64,000 nucleotides of DNA from Streptomyces sp. TG1A-8. Its GTDB lineage: Bacteria > Actinomycetota > Actinomycetes > Streptomycetales > Streptomycetaceae. Positions within the stretch are counted from its first letter, which is position 1. Each line of letters starts with the position of its first letter. The notes under the pieces are model-generated. The model had not been told where the DNA came from. It did not search any database and saw only the letters and a program-made list of their open reading frames with translations. Made by a program: the position numbers and the translations under genes. Below, in pieces: positions 36,565-45,800 of the stretch. The stretch is taken from the NCBI RefSeq assembly GCF_030499535.1, contig NZ_JASTLB010000001.1, positions 6,696,001 to 6,760,000 of the forward strand. Direction: 5' to 3'.

Positions 36565-37745
36565 CGGATGCGCAGACTGTCGAGGTAGGAACGCACATTG
36601 CGGCGGGTCTCGGGCACACTGTCCCCACCGAACTTCTCCGCCACCGCATCGGCCAGCACCAGCGCCACCATCGCCTCGGCGACGATCCCCGCGGCCGGCA
36701 CCGCACACACATCCGACCGCTGGTGATGGGCCTGCGCCGCCTCCCCCGTGCGCACGTCCACCGTCGCAAGCGCCCGCGGCACCGTCGCGATCGGCTTCAT
36801 CGCCGCCCGCACCCGCAGCACCTCACCCGTGCTCAGACCCCCCTCGGTACCACCCGAGCGCCCCGAAGCACGCCGGATGCCCTGCGCCGTGCCCACGATC
36901 TCGTCATGCGCCTTCGACCCCGGCACCCGGGCCAGCGCGAACCCGTCACCGACCTCCACACCCTTGATCGCCTGGATCCCCATCAAAGCAGCCGCCAGCC
37001 GCGCATCCAGCCGCCGGTCCCAGTGCACGTGCGACCCCAGCCCCACCGGCACCCCATAGGCCAGGACCTCCACCACCCCGCCCAGCGTGTCCCCCTCCCG
37101 GTGCGCCCGGTCGATCTCGGCGACCATCGCCTTGGACGCCCCGGCATCCAAACAGCGCACCGGATCCGCATCCAGCCTCTCCACATCGGCCGGCACCGGA
37201 CACACCCCGTACGGCGCCCTGGCCGAAGCCAGCTCCACCACATGGGAGACCACCTCGACCCCGGCCGTCTCCTTCAGATAGGAACGCGCCACCGCACCCA
37301 GCGCCACCCGCGCGGCGGTCTCCCGCGCCGACGCCCGCTCCAGGACCGGACGCGCCTCGTCGAACCCGTACTTCTGCATACCCGCCAGATCCGCGTGCCC
37401 CGGACGCGGCCGGGTCAACGCGGCATTGCGCGCCAAAGCCCCCAACACCTCCGGATCGACCGGATCGGCCGCCATCACCTGCTCCCACTTGGGCCACTCG
37501 GTGTTGCCCACCATCACCGCCACCGGCGAACCGATCGTCAACCCGTGCCGGACACCACCCAGGAACGTGACCTCATCGCGCTCGAACTTCATCCGCGCAC
37601 CACGGCCGTACCCCAACCGCCGCCGCGCCAGATGATCCGCCACCATCTCCGTGGTGACCGGCACGCCGGCGGGAAGACCCTCCAGCGTCGCGACGAGTGC
37701 GGGACCGTGGGACTCCCCCGCGGTCAGCCAACGCAGCCTGCTCAA
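36561..37745 (-). CDS. aroC: Chorismate synthase
   Basis: 394 aa, full length. Converts EPSP to chorismate using reduced FMN. Family signatures are all visible: [88 protein letters not shown] and [20 protein letters not shown]. The start is TTG 37745 with GGAGGAG 5 bases upstream. Its codon and repeat content is normal. It precedes aroK with a 4-bp overlap, and the promoter lies in the region shared with the divergent alcohol dehydrogenase and the repeated 20-bp motif. Confidence 0.97.
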   Translation of the reverse strand: MSRLRWLTAGESHGPALVATLEGLPAGVPVTTEMVADHLARRRLGYGRGARMKFERDEVTFLGGVRHGLTIGSPVAVMVGNTEWPKWEQVMAADPVDPEVLGALARNAALTRPRPGHADLAGMQKYGFDEARPVLERASARETAARVALGAVARSYLKETAGVEVVSHVVELASARAPYGVCPVPADVERLDADPVRCLDAGASKAMVAEIDRAHREGDTLGGVVEVLAYGVPVGLGSHVHWDRRLDARLAAALMGIQAIKGVEVGDGFALARVPGSKAHDEIVGTAQGIRRASGRSGGTEGGLSTGEVLRVRAAMKPIATVPRALATVDVRTGEAAQAHHQRSDVCAVPAAGIVAEAMVALVLADAVAEKFGGDSVPETRRNVRSYLDSLRIR

Positions 37746-38020
37746 CGGTGCTCCTCCGTCATGTCGGTGGTACGGGCGGGAAATTGCGTGAATGCGTCAC
37801 CGGAATGGAATGCGAAGCCCATCGTGCATTCCGCCGCCGGGCGGAATCGCCGGCACGGTCGCGGCGGGAAAGGACAACCGGCGCGGGAGCGCGGGACCGC
37901 TGTGCGAGGGCCGCCGGGCCCGTGGATCGACCGCGTAGCCGCTGCCACGCGATCCGCGTGACCGGCCGGGCCCGCGCCGTGCCGCCGCAATGTTAACGTG
38001 CGCCCTTCCGGGGCGCGGGT

Positions 38021-38051
38021 GTGCAACAAACTGCACCACAACTTGCTGCAC
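38021..38051. promoter_or_regulatory. Second copy of the 20-bp motif plus an adjacent inverted repeat
   Basis: TGCACCACAACTTGCTGCAC (38032-38051) matches the copy at 21668 in 19 of 20 positions. Immediately before it and sharing bases is GTGCA-ACAAAC-TGCAC (38021-38036). The cluster of TGCA half-sites lies 144 bp before the alcohol dehydrogenase and 276 bp before aroC, which are divergent, so one regulator could act on both. The remaining 445-bp gap holds no gene. Confidence 0.6.
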
Positions 38052-38194
38052 CGGACGGCGATGGCGGACCGCGCGCTCCGAAAGGCAAGCTGCTTGTCGT
38101 GAATTCCTGCGGCGTCACCGGTTCGGCCGGGGCGTTCCGACGGAGACCGAAGAGCTGCCCGTAGCCCCTTTCAGTCGAGGGAAACAGGATCACC

Positions 38195-39241
38195 ATGCCC
38201 ACTACCCCCGCCCTTTCCCTGCCCGCCAAAGGAGCACCGTTCACGCTGACCGCCATCGAACGGCGCCCGCTGCGCGCCAACGACGTCCGGATCGACATCG
38301 CGTTCTGCGGCATCTGCCACACCGATCTGCACTTCGGCCACGACGACTGGGGCGGGACGTTCTTCCCCCTCGTGCCCGGACACGAGATCACCGGAGTGGT
38401 CCGCGAGGTCGGCGAGGCGGTCACCGCCTTCGCACCGGGGGACCGGGTGGGGGTGGGCTGCATGGTCGGCTCCTGCGGGAAGTGCGCCCCCTGCGCGGCG
38501 GGCGAGGAGCAGTACTGCGTCGAGGGCTTCGTCAAGACCTACTCGGCCCGCGACCACGACGGATCGGTGACGCAGGGCGGTTACAGCCGGTCCATCGTGG
38601 TGGCGGAGCACTTCGTGCTGCGCATCCCCGACGCGCTCGAACTGGACGGCGCGGCCCCACTGCTGTGCGCGGGCGTCACCGTCTACTCCCCCCTGCGCCG
38701 CCTGCGCACGGGTGCGGGCATGCGGGTCGGTGTCCTCGGCATGGGCGGCCTCGGACATCTCGGCGTAAAGATCGCCGCGGTCATGGGGGCCGAGGTCACG
38801 CTGCTGGGCCGGTCGCCGGAGAAGCGGGACGACGCCCTGGCTTTCGGTGCCGCACGGTTCGTGGACACGCGTGACAACGGACAACTCGCGGGCCTCACCG
38901 GCTACTTCGACCTGCTCCTCAACACGGTGCCGGCCCCCCTCGACCTGGACGCCTGGCTGGGGCTGCTCGGCCTGGGGGGCACGCTCGTCAACGTCGGGGC
39001 CCCCGCCGACCCGGTCGCCTCGTACAACACGTTCTCACTTCTGGCCGCCCGCCGCGGCATCGTGGGCTCCTCCATCGGCGGCATCCGCGAGACGCAGGAG
39101 ACGCTCGACTTCTGCGCGAGGCACGGCATCACCGCGGAGATCGAGCGGATTCCGGCGGCCCGGGTCCCGCAGGCCTGGGAGAACCTGTCCGACGCCCGCT
39201 ACCGGTACGTCATCGACATCGCCACGCTCGGCACGCCCTGA
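38195..39241 (+). CDS. Zinc-dependent alcohol dehydrogenase (cinnamyl alcohol dehydrogenase-like)
   Basis: 348 aa, medium-chain dehydrogenase. Catalytic zinc ligands sit in CGICHTDLHFGHDDWG and PGHEITGVV; the structural zinc site is CGKCAPCAAGEEQYC. The cofactor loop GVLGMGGLGHLGVKIA followed by LLGRSPEKRDDA (Ser and Arg after strand 2) indicates NADP(H). The overall pattern is that of the YahK/CAD group, which reduces aromatic and short aldehydes. ATG 38195. In the cluster it could reduce the aryl aldehyde delivered by the LuxC-like reductase, or detoxify it. Proposed link is inference. Confidence 0.93.
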   Translation: MPTTPALSLPAKGAPFTLTAIERRPLRANDVRIDIAFCGICHTDLHFGHDDWGGTFFPLVPGHEITGVVREVGEAVTAFAPGDRVGVGCMVGSCGKCAPCAAGEEQYCVEGFVKTYSARDHDGSVTQGGYSRSIVVAEHFVLRIPDALELDGAAPLLCAGVTVYSPLRRLRTGAGMRVGVLGMGGLGHLGVKIAAVMGAEVTLLGRSPEKRDDALAFGAARFVDTRDNGQLAGLTGYFDLLLNTVPAPLDLDAWLGLLGLGGTLVNVGAPADPVASYNTFSLLAARRGIVGSSIGGIRETQETLDFCARHGITAEIERIPAARVPQAWENLSDARYRYVIDIATLGTP

Positions 39242-39566
39242 CCCCCGGGGCCCCGGCCGGGCGGCACGGCACGCGGGGCGGGCGCTGCGCCCGGCAGCCG
39301 CCCGCCGAACACCCTCCGCTCCCCGCCGGGTCCGTCGGCGGACGCCCCGGCCGCAGCACGCGTCACGCCACCGGTCCGCGTCACGCGGCCGCCTCCCGGC
39401 TCCGGTGGCATCGCTCCTTCCCCCTCTTCACCGCGCGGTACGCGGCCGGCGCCGGCCCCCGTCCGTCCCGCACTCCCCATGGGCCGTACACCGTCCCGTT
39501 CCGGTCGAGCCGGGTCCGGCACTGCTCCGGCCGGTTCCGAACACAGCAGTTACGGAGGCATATCGC
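39242..39566. other. Gene-free gap between alcohol dehydrogenase and hydroxylase
   Basis: 325 bp with no coding signal. It ends in a clean GGAGG ribosome site (39554-39558) for the FAD hydroxylase. It may hold a separate promoter for that gene; no palindrome was noticed. Confidence 0.6.
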
Positions 39567-41165
39567 ATGTCAGTCCAGCGAGTTCCCGTACTCGTCGCCG
39601 GTGGCGCCTACACCGGGCTCACCACAGCCCTGAGTCTTGCCGCACGGGGTGTGCGCCCCCTCCTGGTGGAGCGGCGTCCGGGTGCTTCCACGCTGCCGAA
39701 GGCGTGGGGTCTGAACACACGCTCCCAGGAACTGCTGCACACCCTGCCCGGTGTGGGCCGGCGCCTCGAGGCGGCCCTGGGGGACGCGCAGTGGCCCCGC
39801 ATCAGCCACGGTGTCTGCCTGGCCGACCCCGAGCGGCGCTTCCTCGACCCGGAGGCCGGACAGCCCGACCCGCGGCAGCTCTCCCCGGTGCCACCGCTGG
39901 CCTGGATCTCACAGGCCCGGGTCGAGGAGATCCTCCGGGTCGGCGCCGAGGAGGCGGGCGCGGAACTGCGCCACGGCACCGAGGTGGTCGCCGTCGTCCA
40001 GGACGACGAGAAGGTCACCGCGACGCTCCGGGAGGTGTCCACCGGCCGGGAGTACGTGGTCGAGGCGGACTACCTGGTGGCGGCCGACGGGAACACGAGC
40101 CGGGTGCGGGACATGCTCGGCATCGCCGTCGAAGGCGGCGGGACGATCGGCCACATGTACATCATCACCTTCGAGGCCGACCTGACGCGGTACGTGAAGA
40201 AGGGGGCGGTCGAGGTCATCGGGATGCCGGGCAGCGGATCCAGCTTCATCCTGGACGGCTCCGAGCGGCACACCCTGTGGGTCGACTACTTCCCCGAGCG
40301 CGGTGAGACGCCGCAGGACTTCACCGAGGAGCGTTGCCTGGAGCGGATCCGCCGTGCCATCGGCGACCCCGGGATCGACGTCACCTTCGTCAACGCCCGC
40401 TTCTTCCCCATCAACCACAAACTGGCCGAACGGTTCCGCGACGGTCGTGTCTTCCTGGCCGGCGACTCCGCGCACGCCTGCCCGCCCAACGGAGGACAGG
40501 GCGGCAACCTCGCCATCCAGGACGCCTACGACCTGTCCTGGCGGCTGGCGCTGGTGCTCACCGGCGAGGCCGGCCCCGGCCTGCTGGACACGTACGAGAC
40601 CGAGCGCCGCCCCGTCGTCAACATCACGCTGGAGCGTGAGGTCGAGCTGGCGAAGATCTCCGAGGGCCGCGTGCCCGCCAGTTACAACCCGGCCGACCCC
40701 AACGCCCCCATCCCCATGCCCAAGGAGTACCTCGGCTTCCGGTACCACTCCGCCGCGGTCCGCACCGAGGCCGACGACGACGGCAGCCTCCAGGAGGATC
40801 CGTGGCACCCCACCGGGCGTCCCGGGGGACGTGCCCCGCACGTCGTCCTGACCGAGGGCACGCGGGAGCTGTCCACGCACGACTTGTTCGGGCGCGGGTT
40901 CGTGCTGCTGGCGGGACAGGAGGCCCCTGACTGGGTCGTCGCCGCGGAGAAGGCCGCCGGCACGCTCGGGATCACCCTGGACGCGCACCGCATCGGCGAG
41001 CGCTTCACCGACCGCGACAACACCTGGTGCGACCGCTACGGCGTCGAACCGACGGGTGCCGTGCTGGTCCGTCCCGACGCCGTGGTGGCCTGGCGCGGCA
41101 GGAAGGCCGCGGACGATCCGGAGGGGGAGCTGACGGCGGCCCTCACGGCGGTACTCGCGCGCTGA
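39567..41165 (+). CDS. FAD-dependent aromatic hydroxylase (class A flavin monooxygenase)
   Basis: 532 aa. Uses NAD(P)H and O2 to hydroxylate phenolic rings. N-terminal FAD loop VPVLVAGGAYTGLTTALSLA followed by LLVERRPG; the middle DG region YLVAADGNTSRVRDMLG; the FAD ribityl GD motif VFLAGDSAHACPPNGGQGGNLAIQDAYDLSWRLA; a C-terminal thioredoxin-like domain (ELSTHDLFGRGFVLLAG, ending VLVRPDAVVAWRG) as in PgaE/RdmE and PheA-type hydroxylases. The usual GxGxxG is GGAYTG. Likely acts on the aromatic polyketide from the downstream synthase or on a phenylpropanoid; also known in resistance (Rox-like) roles. Confidence 0.93.
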   Translation: MSVQRVPVLVAGGAYTGLTTALSLAARGVRPLLVERRPGASTLPKAWGLNTRSQELLHTLPGVGRRLEAALGDAQWPRISHGVCLADPERRFLDPEAGQPDPRQLSPVPPLAWISQARVEEILRVGAEEAGAELRHGTEVVAVVQDDEKVTATLREVSTGREYVVEADYLVAADGNTSRVRDMLGIAVEGGGTIGHMYIITFEADLTRYVKKGAVEVIGMPGSGSSFILDGSERHTLWVDYFPERGETPQDFTEERCLERIRRAIGDPGIDVTFVNARFFPINHKLAERFRDGRVFLAGDSAHACPPNGGQGGNLAIQDAYDLSWRLALVLTGEAGPGLLDTYETERRPVVNITLEREVELAKISEGRVPASYNPADPNAPIPMPKEYLGFRYHSAAVRTEADDDGSLQEDPWHPTGRPGGRAPHVVLTEGTRELSTHDLFGRGFVLLAGQEAPDWVVAAEKAAGTLGITLDAHRIGERFTDRDNTWCDRYGVEPTGAVLVRPDAVVAWRGRKAADDPEGELTAALTAVLAR

Positions 41166-41326
41166 CCGGCCCGGGGGAGGGGCGCGCCCCGGCAGTCGCC
41201 GGGGGCGCGCAGAACGAGGGGCCGCGGGGCCGCTTCCCGCGGTCCCAGGCCGTCCCGAGCCGTGTCCGGCTCTCCCGGGCGGGGCCGGGACGGCCGCGCA
41301 GTCGGCCGGCCGGGGCCTACCACCGC

Positions 41327-41396
41327 ACGGGTCGAGGGCCTTCCGGCCCGGCGCGGACGCCGCGATCCGCACCGGGCCGGAAGGCCCTCGACCCGT
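41327..41396. terminator. Perfect 25-bp inverted repeat, bidirectional terminator
   Basis: Perfect 25-bp arms separated by 20 nt lie between the convergent hydroxylase and LuxR-type regulator genes. The remaining sequence of this 363-bp gap is GC-rich and featureless. Confidence 0.8.
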
Positions 41397-41528
41397 CATC
41401 GGCACGCCCGCGGGGCAACCGGCCGCAAGGGCGGGTGGACCGGCGTCGTCGCCGCACCGGAGCCCTGGGTGCCGAAGGGCCCGCCGACCGGCGGTACGGC
41501 GGTCGGCCGCCGGACGCCGCCCGGTTGC

Positions 41529-42560
41529 TCAGCCCGTGCCGCGGTCGGCCCCCGCCATCGCGGAGCCGGCCACGAGCATGTGGTCGCGCACCATCCAGCC
41601 GGCCTGGAACCGGCTCTGGGCTCCCAGGTCGCCGAACAACTCGGCGATGTACTTCCGGCACGTCCGCACGCCGATGCCCAGGCGCTTGGCCACCACCTCG
41701 TCCTTGTAGCCGGCGGCCAGCAGCTGCACGATCGCGGTCTTCGTCTCCTGGGTCAGGCACTCCGGGAGGCGGTTGTTGCCGCCCGTCCTCTCGAAGACGG
41801 CGCTGGTCGCCCAGGCGCTGACCACCATGTGCACCATGAACTCCACCAGGGCCTTGTGCTGGACCCTGTGCACCCTGTCCGTGTCCTCGTCGTCGAACAG
41901 GAAGGCCACGGAACGGTCGAACACGATCAGCGGCGGCAGGGACGCGGCGGTGGTCCGCACCTCGCCCCCCGAGGCGAAGATCCGCTCGGTGCACTCGCGC
42001 ACCTCCGCGTCGTAGCGGGACAGGTGGGGCAGCAGCACCCGCACGCCGACCGCCGGTGCCAGCGGCTCGCCGTCCCGGCACACCACGTCCCGGGCGAGGG
42101 CGGAGGTTCCCCGGCCCAGGGGCTGCACGGCGAGCACCTCCTCGGTGCAGCGCCGCACGGCGACCGCGAGGGCGTCGCGGATGTCGGTCGCGCCCTCGAC
42201 GGTGACCACGGGTCCGGGGCCTCCGTCCTCGTCGTGGGCGCAGAGGCCGGAGAGCGCGTCGAGCTGACTGCGCAGTTCCTCCAGCTGGGCCTGCCAGGCG
42301 TCGATGACGCCCGAGAGGGGTTTGGCGTAGTGGAGCCTGACGGTGTCCGGGTGCACCGCGGTCCAGTCGCTGCGGTCCTCCGCCCTGGACCGCGCCAGCT
42401 TCATCCGGCTCAACCGGGACAGCACGCGCTCCGTCCGGCCCGCACCCCATCCCAGGCTGCTCGCCACTCTGTCCGGCCGGGCCCCACCGGTGGTGATGAG
42501 GAACCGATAGGCCGCCAGTTCCTCGTCACCCATCTGCGGAACGATCTGGGCGATGTCCAT
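41529..42560 (-). CDS. LuxR/TrmB-like helix-turn-helix transcriptional regulator
   Basis: 343 aa. The N-terminal winged helix resembles TrmB/MarR-type domains (AAYRFLITTGGARPDRVASSLGW), and the C-terminus carries a LuxR-type helix-turn-helix (IVQLLAAGYKDEVVAKRLGIGVRTCRKYIAELF). The central part (TDIRDALAVAVRRCTEEVLAVQPLG) is PLD-like as in TrmB effectors. It is divergent from the polyketide synthase across an AT-rich promoter region, so it is probably its activator. Confidence 0.88.
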   Translation of the reverse strand: MDIAQIVPQMGDEELAAYRFLITTGGARPDRVASSLGWGAGRTERVLSRLSRMKLARSRAEDRSDWTAVHPDTVRLHYAKPLSGVIDAWQAQLEELRSQLDALSGLCAHDEDGGPGPVVTVEGATDIRDALAVAVRRCTEEVLAVQPLGRGTSALARDVVCRDGEPLAPAVGVRVLLPHLSRYDAEVRECTERIFASGGEVRTTAASLPPLIVFDRSVAFLFDDEDTDRVHRVQHKALVEFMVHMVVSAWATSAVFERTGGNNRLPECLTQETKTAIVQLLAAGYKDEVVAKRLGIGVRTCRKYIAELFGDLGAQSRFQAGWMVRDHMLVAGSAMAGADRGTG

Positions 42561-42808
42561 GAGTCTTCCCCCTCACCTGCTGCGGCAACGGTAGGCAAAG
42601 GATAAACACGAGAGCACTTATGGACGCAAGTACATGTTTTCATGGAGAGCGCAAACGAGTAAATGTAACAAATGTCCGGCTATTGAGGGCTCGAAAACAG
42701 GTTTATGCGAAGAGTTGGGGGACATCCCGGGCGATTAATGGTCTCCGGTGTATTTTTGGATCCCACCTCGATGGATCGCCTGACTCGCCTTGGAGCTTGG
42801 AGTCGTAC
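42561..42808. promoter_or_regulatory. AT-rich divergent promoter region of the PKS and its regulator
   Basis: About 250 bp, markedly more AT-rich than the surroundings between 42595 and 42770 (for example AATGTAACAAATG and AAAACAGGTTTATG). Typical of tightly regulated cluster promoters. GGAG at 42799-42802 fixes the PKS start. Although an ORF reads through, its composition here is non-coding. Confidence 0.6.
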
Positions 42809-45800
42809 ATGCGTACAGAGCTGTCGAGCACGATGCCCGTCGCCATCATCGGCATGGGGTGCCGGTTCCCGGGCATCGGGAGCGTCGACGACCTGTGGGA
42901 CGTTCTCATCGACAACACCGACACGGTGACCCCGGTACCGCACGACCGCTTCGACGTCGACCACTGCCACGACACCTCTCCCATGACCCCCGGCCGGACC
43001 GTGTCCCGGCACGGCGGCTTCCTCACCGACCCCTTCGGCTTCGACGCGGCGTTCTTCGGCGTCTCGCCCGCGGAGGCGCGCGACATGGACCCGCAGCAGC
43101 GGCTTCTGCTGCACGTGGTGTGGGAAGCCCTCGAATCGGCCGGGATACGCCCCTCCCGGCTCGCGGGCAGCCGGAGCGGTGTGTTCGTCGGGCAGGCGAC
43201 CTCCGAGTACGCGGACACCGATCCCCGTGCCGACGAGCCCGACGTCCACGGCATGGTCGGCAGCCGGCTGCGCGCCGTCACGGCCGGCCGCGTCTCCTAC
43301 GCGCTCGACCTGCGCGGGCCGAGCGTCGTACTGGACACGGCATGCTCCTCGTCACTGGTCGCCGTGCACGCCGCACGGCAGAGCCTGCTCACCGGCGAGA
43401 GCGACCTGTGCGTCGCCGCCGGTGTCAACATCATCCTGTCCCCCCACGACTCCATCGCCTACTCCCAGGGGGACATGCTCTCGCCCGGGGGCCGTTGCCG
43501 GTTCGGTGACGCCCGTGCCGACGGGTTCGTCCGCAGCGAGGGCGTGGGCGTCGTGGTGCTCAAGCGGCTGGACGATGCGCTGCGGGACAACGACCCCGTG
43601 CGCGCCCTCCTGCTCGGCAGCGCGGTCACCAACGACGGCGCCGGCAGCGGGCTGCTGCTCCGCCCGTCCGTCGAGGGCCAGGCGGACATGCTGCGCGAGG
43701 CCTGCGCCAGTGCCGGCGTCAAACCCTCGGAACTCGACTACGTCGAAGCGCACGGTACCGGAACGCGGGTCGGGGACGCGGTGGAGCTCAGGGCGCTCGC
43801 CGAGTCGGCCGGGCAGGGGCGGGCCGCCGGGAGACCGCTGCTGACCGGGTCGGTCAAGACCAACATCGGTCACGCCGAGGCCGCGGCCGGCATCGCGGGC
43901 CTGATCAAGACGGTGCTGATCCTCCGGCACGGCGTCGTCCCGGCGTCGCTGCACCTGGACGAGCCGCACCCCCTGCTCGGTCAGGACGGCTTCCCGGTCC
44001 GCGTGGTGACCCGCAACCAGCCGCTGACCGCGGCCGGTCCCCGCGCCCTGCTCGGCGTCAGCTCCTTCGGCCTGTCCGGGACCAACGCCCACGTGGTCGT
44101 CGGCGCCCACGTCCCCGAACCCGCACCCGCCACCGACGACACCGTGACGGACACCGGCCCCCACCTGCTGGTGCTCAGCGCGCGGACGGCCGGCTCCCTC
44201 CGCCGCCTGGCCGCGGACTACGCGGCCTACCTCGGTCCCACCGGGGCCGGGCGCCGGCACCGGCTCCGCGACATCTGCGCGGCCGCTGCCACGGGGCGCG
44301 ACCCCCACCCCCACCGGCTGTGGGTCGTGGGCGACGACCACGACTCGCTGTCCCGGCGGCTGCGCGCCCTCGCCGACGGCGAGACCCTCCCCGACGGGGG
44401 AACGGCGGACGCGGGATCGTCGTCCGACAGGCGGATCGTGTTCGTCTTCTCCGGGCAGGGGGCGCAGTGGGCGGGCATGGGCCGGACGCTGTACCGCTCC
44501 TCACCGGCCTTCCGGTCGGCACTGGACGCGTGCGACCGGGCCGTGCGCGGGGAACTCGGCTGGTCGGTCCTGGACCGGCTGACGTCCGACGCTGAGTTCC
44601 CCACGGACGTGGACGTCGTCCAGCCCGTCCTGTGGGCCGTGCAGGTCGCCCTCGCCGCCGCCTGGCGCGAACGCGGCGTGCAGCCGCACCTGTGCATGGG
44701 GCACAGCATGGGGGAGGTCGCGGCCGCGCACGTGTCGGGCGCCCTGTCCCTCGACGAGGCGGCCGCGGTGATCTGCCGGCGCAGCCGGCTGATGCAGCGC
44801 ACGGCCGGCCGTGGCGCCATGCTCGTCGTCGAGCTCTCGGCCGCCCGGGCCCGGCAGCGCGCCGAGGCCTACGGCGACGCCGTGTGCGTGGCGGCCGAGA
44901 ACGCCCCCACCACGACCGTCCTCGCGGGCGATCCCGCCTCCCTGGCCGCCCTGCGGACCGAGCTGGAACGGGACGGCGTCCTGTGCCGCCCGGTGAAGGT
45001 GAACGTGGCCTCCCACTCACCCCAGATGGATGCGGTGCGGGACGACCTGTTGCGGGAGCTGTCCGGACTCTCCCCGACGTCCGGCGGGACGGGCATGGTC
45101 TCCACCGTGTACGGCCACGAGGTCGAGGGCCCGCAGCTGACCGCCGCCTACTGGGTCGACAACCTGCGCCGTCCCGTGCGGTTCGCCGACGCGCTGCGCA
45201 GGGCGGCCCAGGGGACGGACAGCGTCTTCCTGGAGGTCGGCCCCCATCCCGTCCTGCTCGCCGCCATGGACGACACCCTCGGCGCGGCCGGCGTCGACAC
45301 CGCCGCGGTGGCCTCGCTGTACCGCGCCGGTGACGAGCCCACCGAGCTGGCCCGGGCGGCCGGCCGGCTCTTCGCCCACGGCGGGTGGGTGGACTGGCGG
45401 CGGTGGTACGGCGGCGGCCCGCGGCACGTGCCGTCGCTCCCCACCTACTCCTGGGACGCGGTGCGGTACCGGCGCGATCCGGCCGTCCCCACGGCCGTCC
45501 AGCGGGCCGGCGCCCGCCAGGTGCGGCGGATCGACCTCGGGGCGTGGGGGGCGACCGCGGACTGGGGCGACGGCGTGGCGGTCCACGGGGTTGCGGCCGT
45601 GCCGCCCGTCGCCTACCTGGCGGCGATGCTGGAAACGGCGCAGGAGGCCGACCGCGGCGCGCCGCTGGAACTGCGGGACGTGCGGCTCGGGGACGCGTGC
45701 GTGCCCCTCGACGCGGCGGGCGACACGGTCCTGCACGTCGCGCTGGACGGACACCGGCAGGGCGGCGGTGCGGACCCCGCCGTGACGGTGCGGGCCTCGG

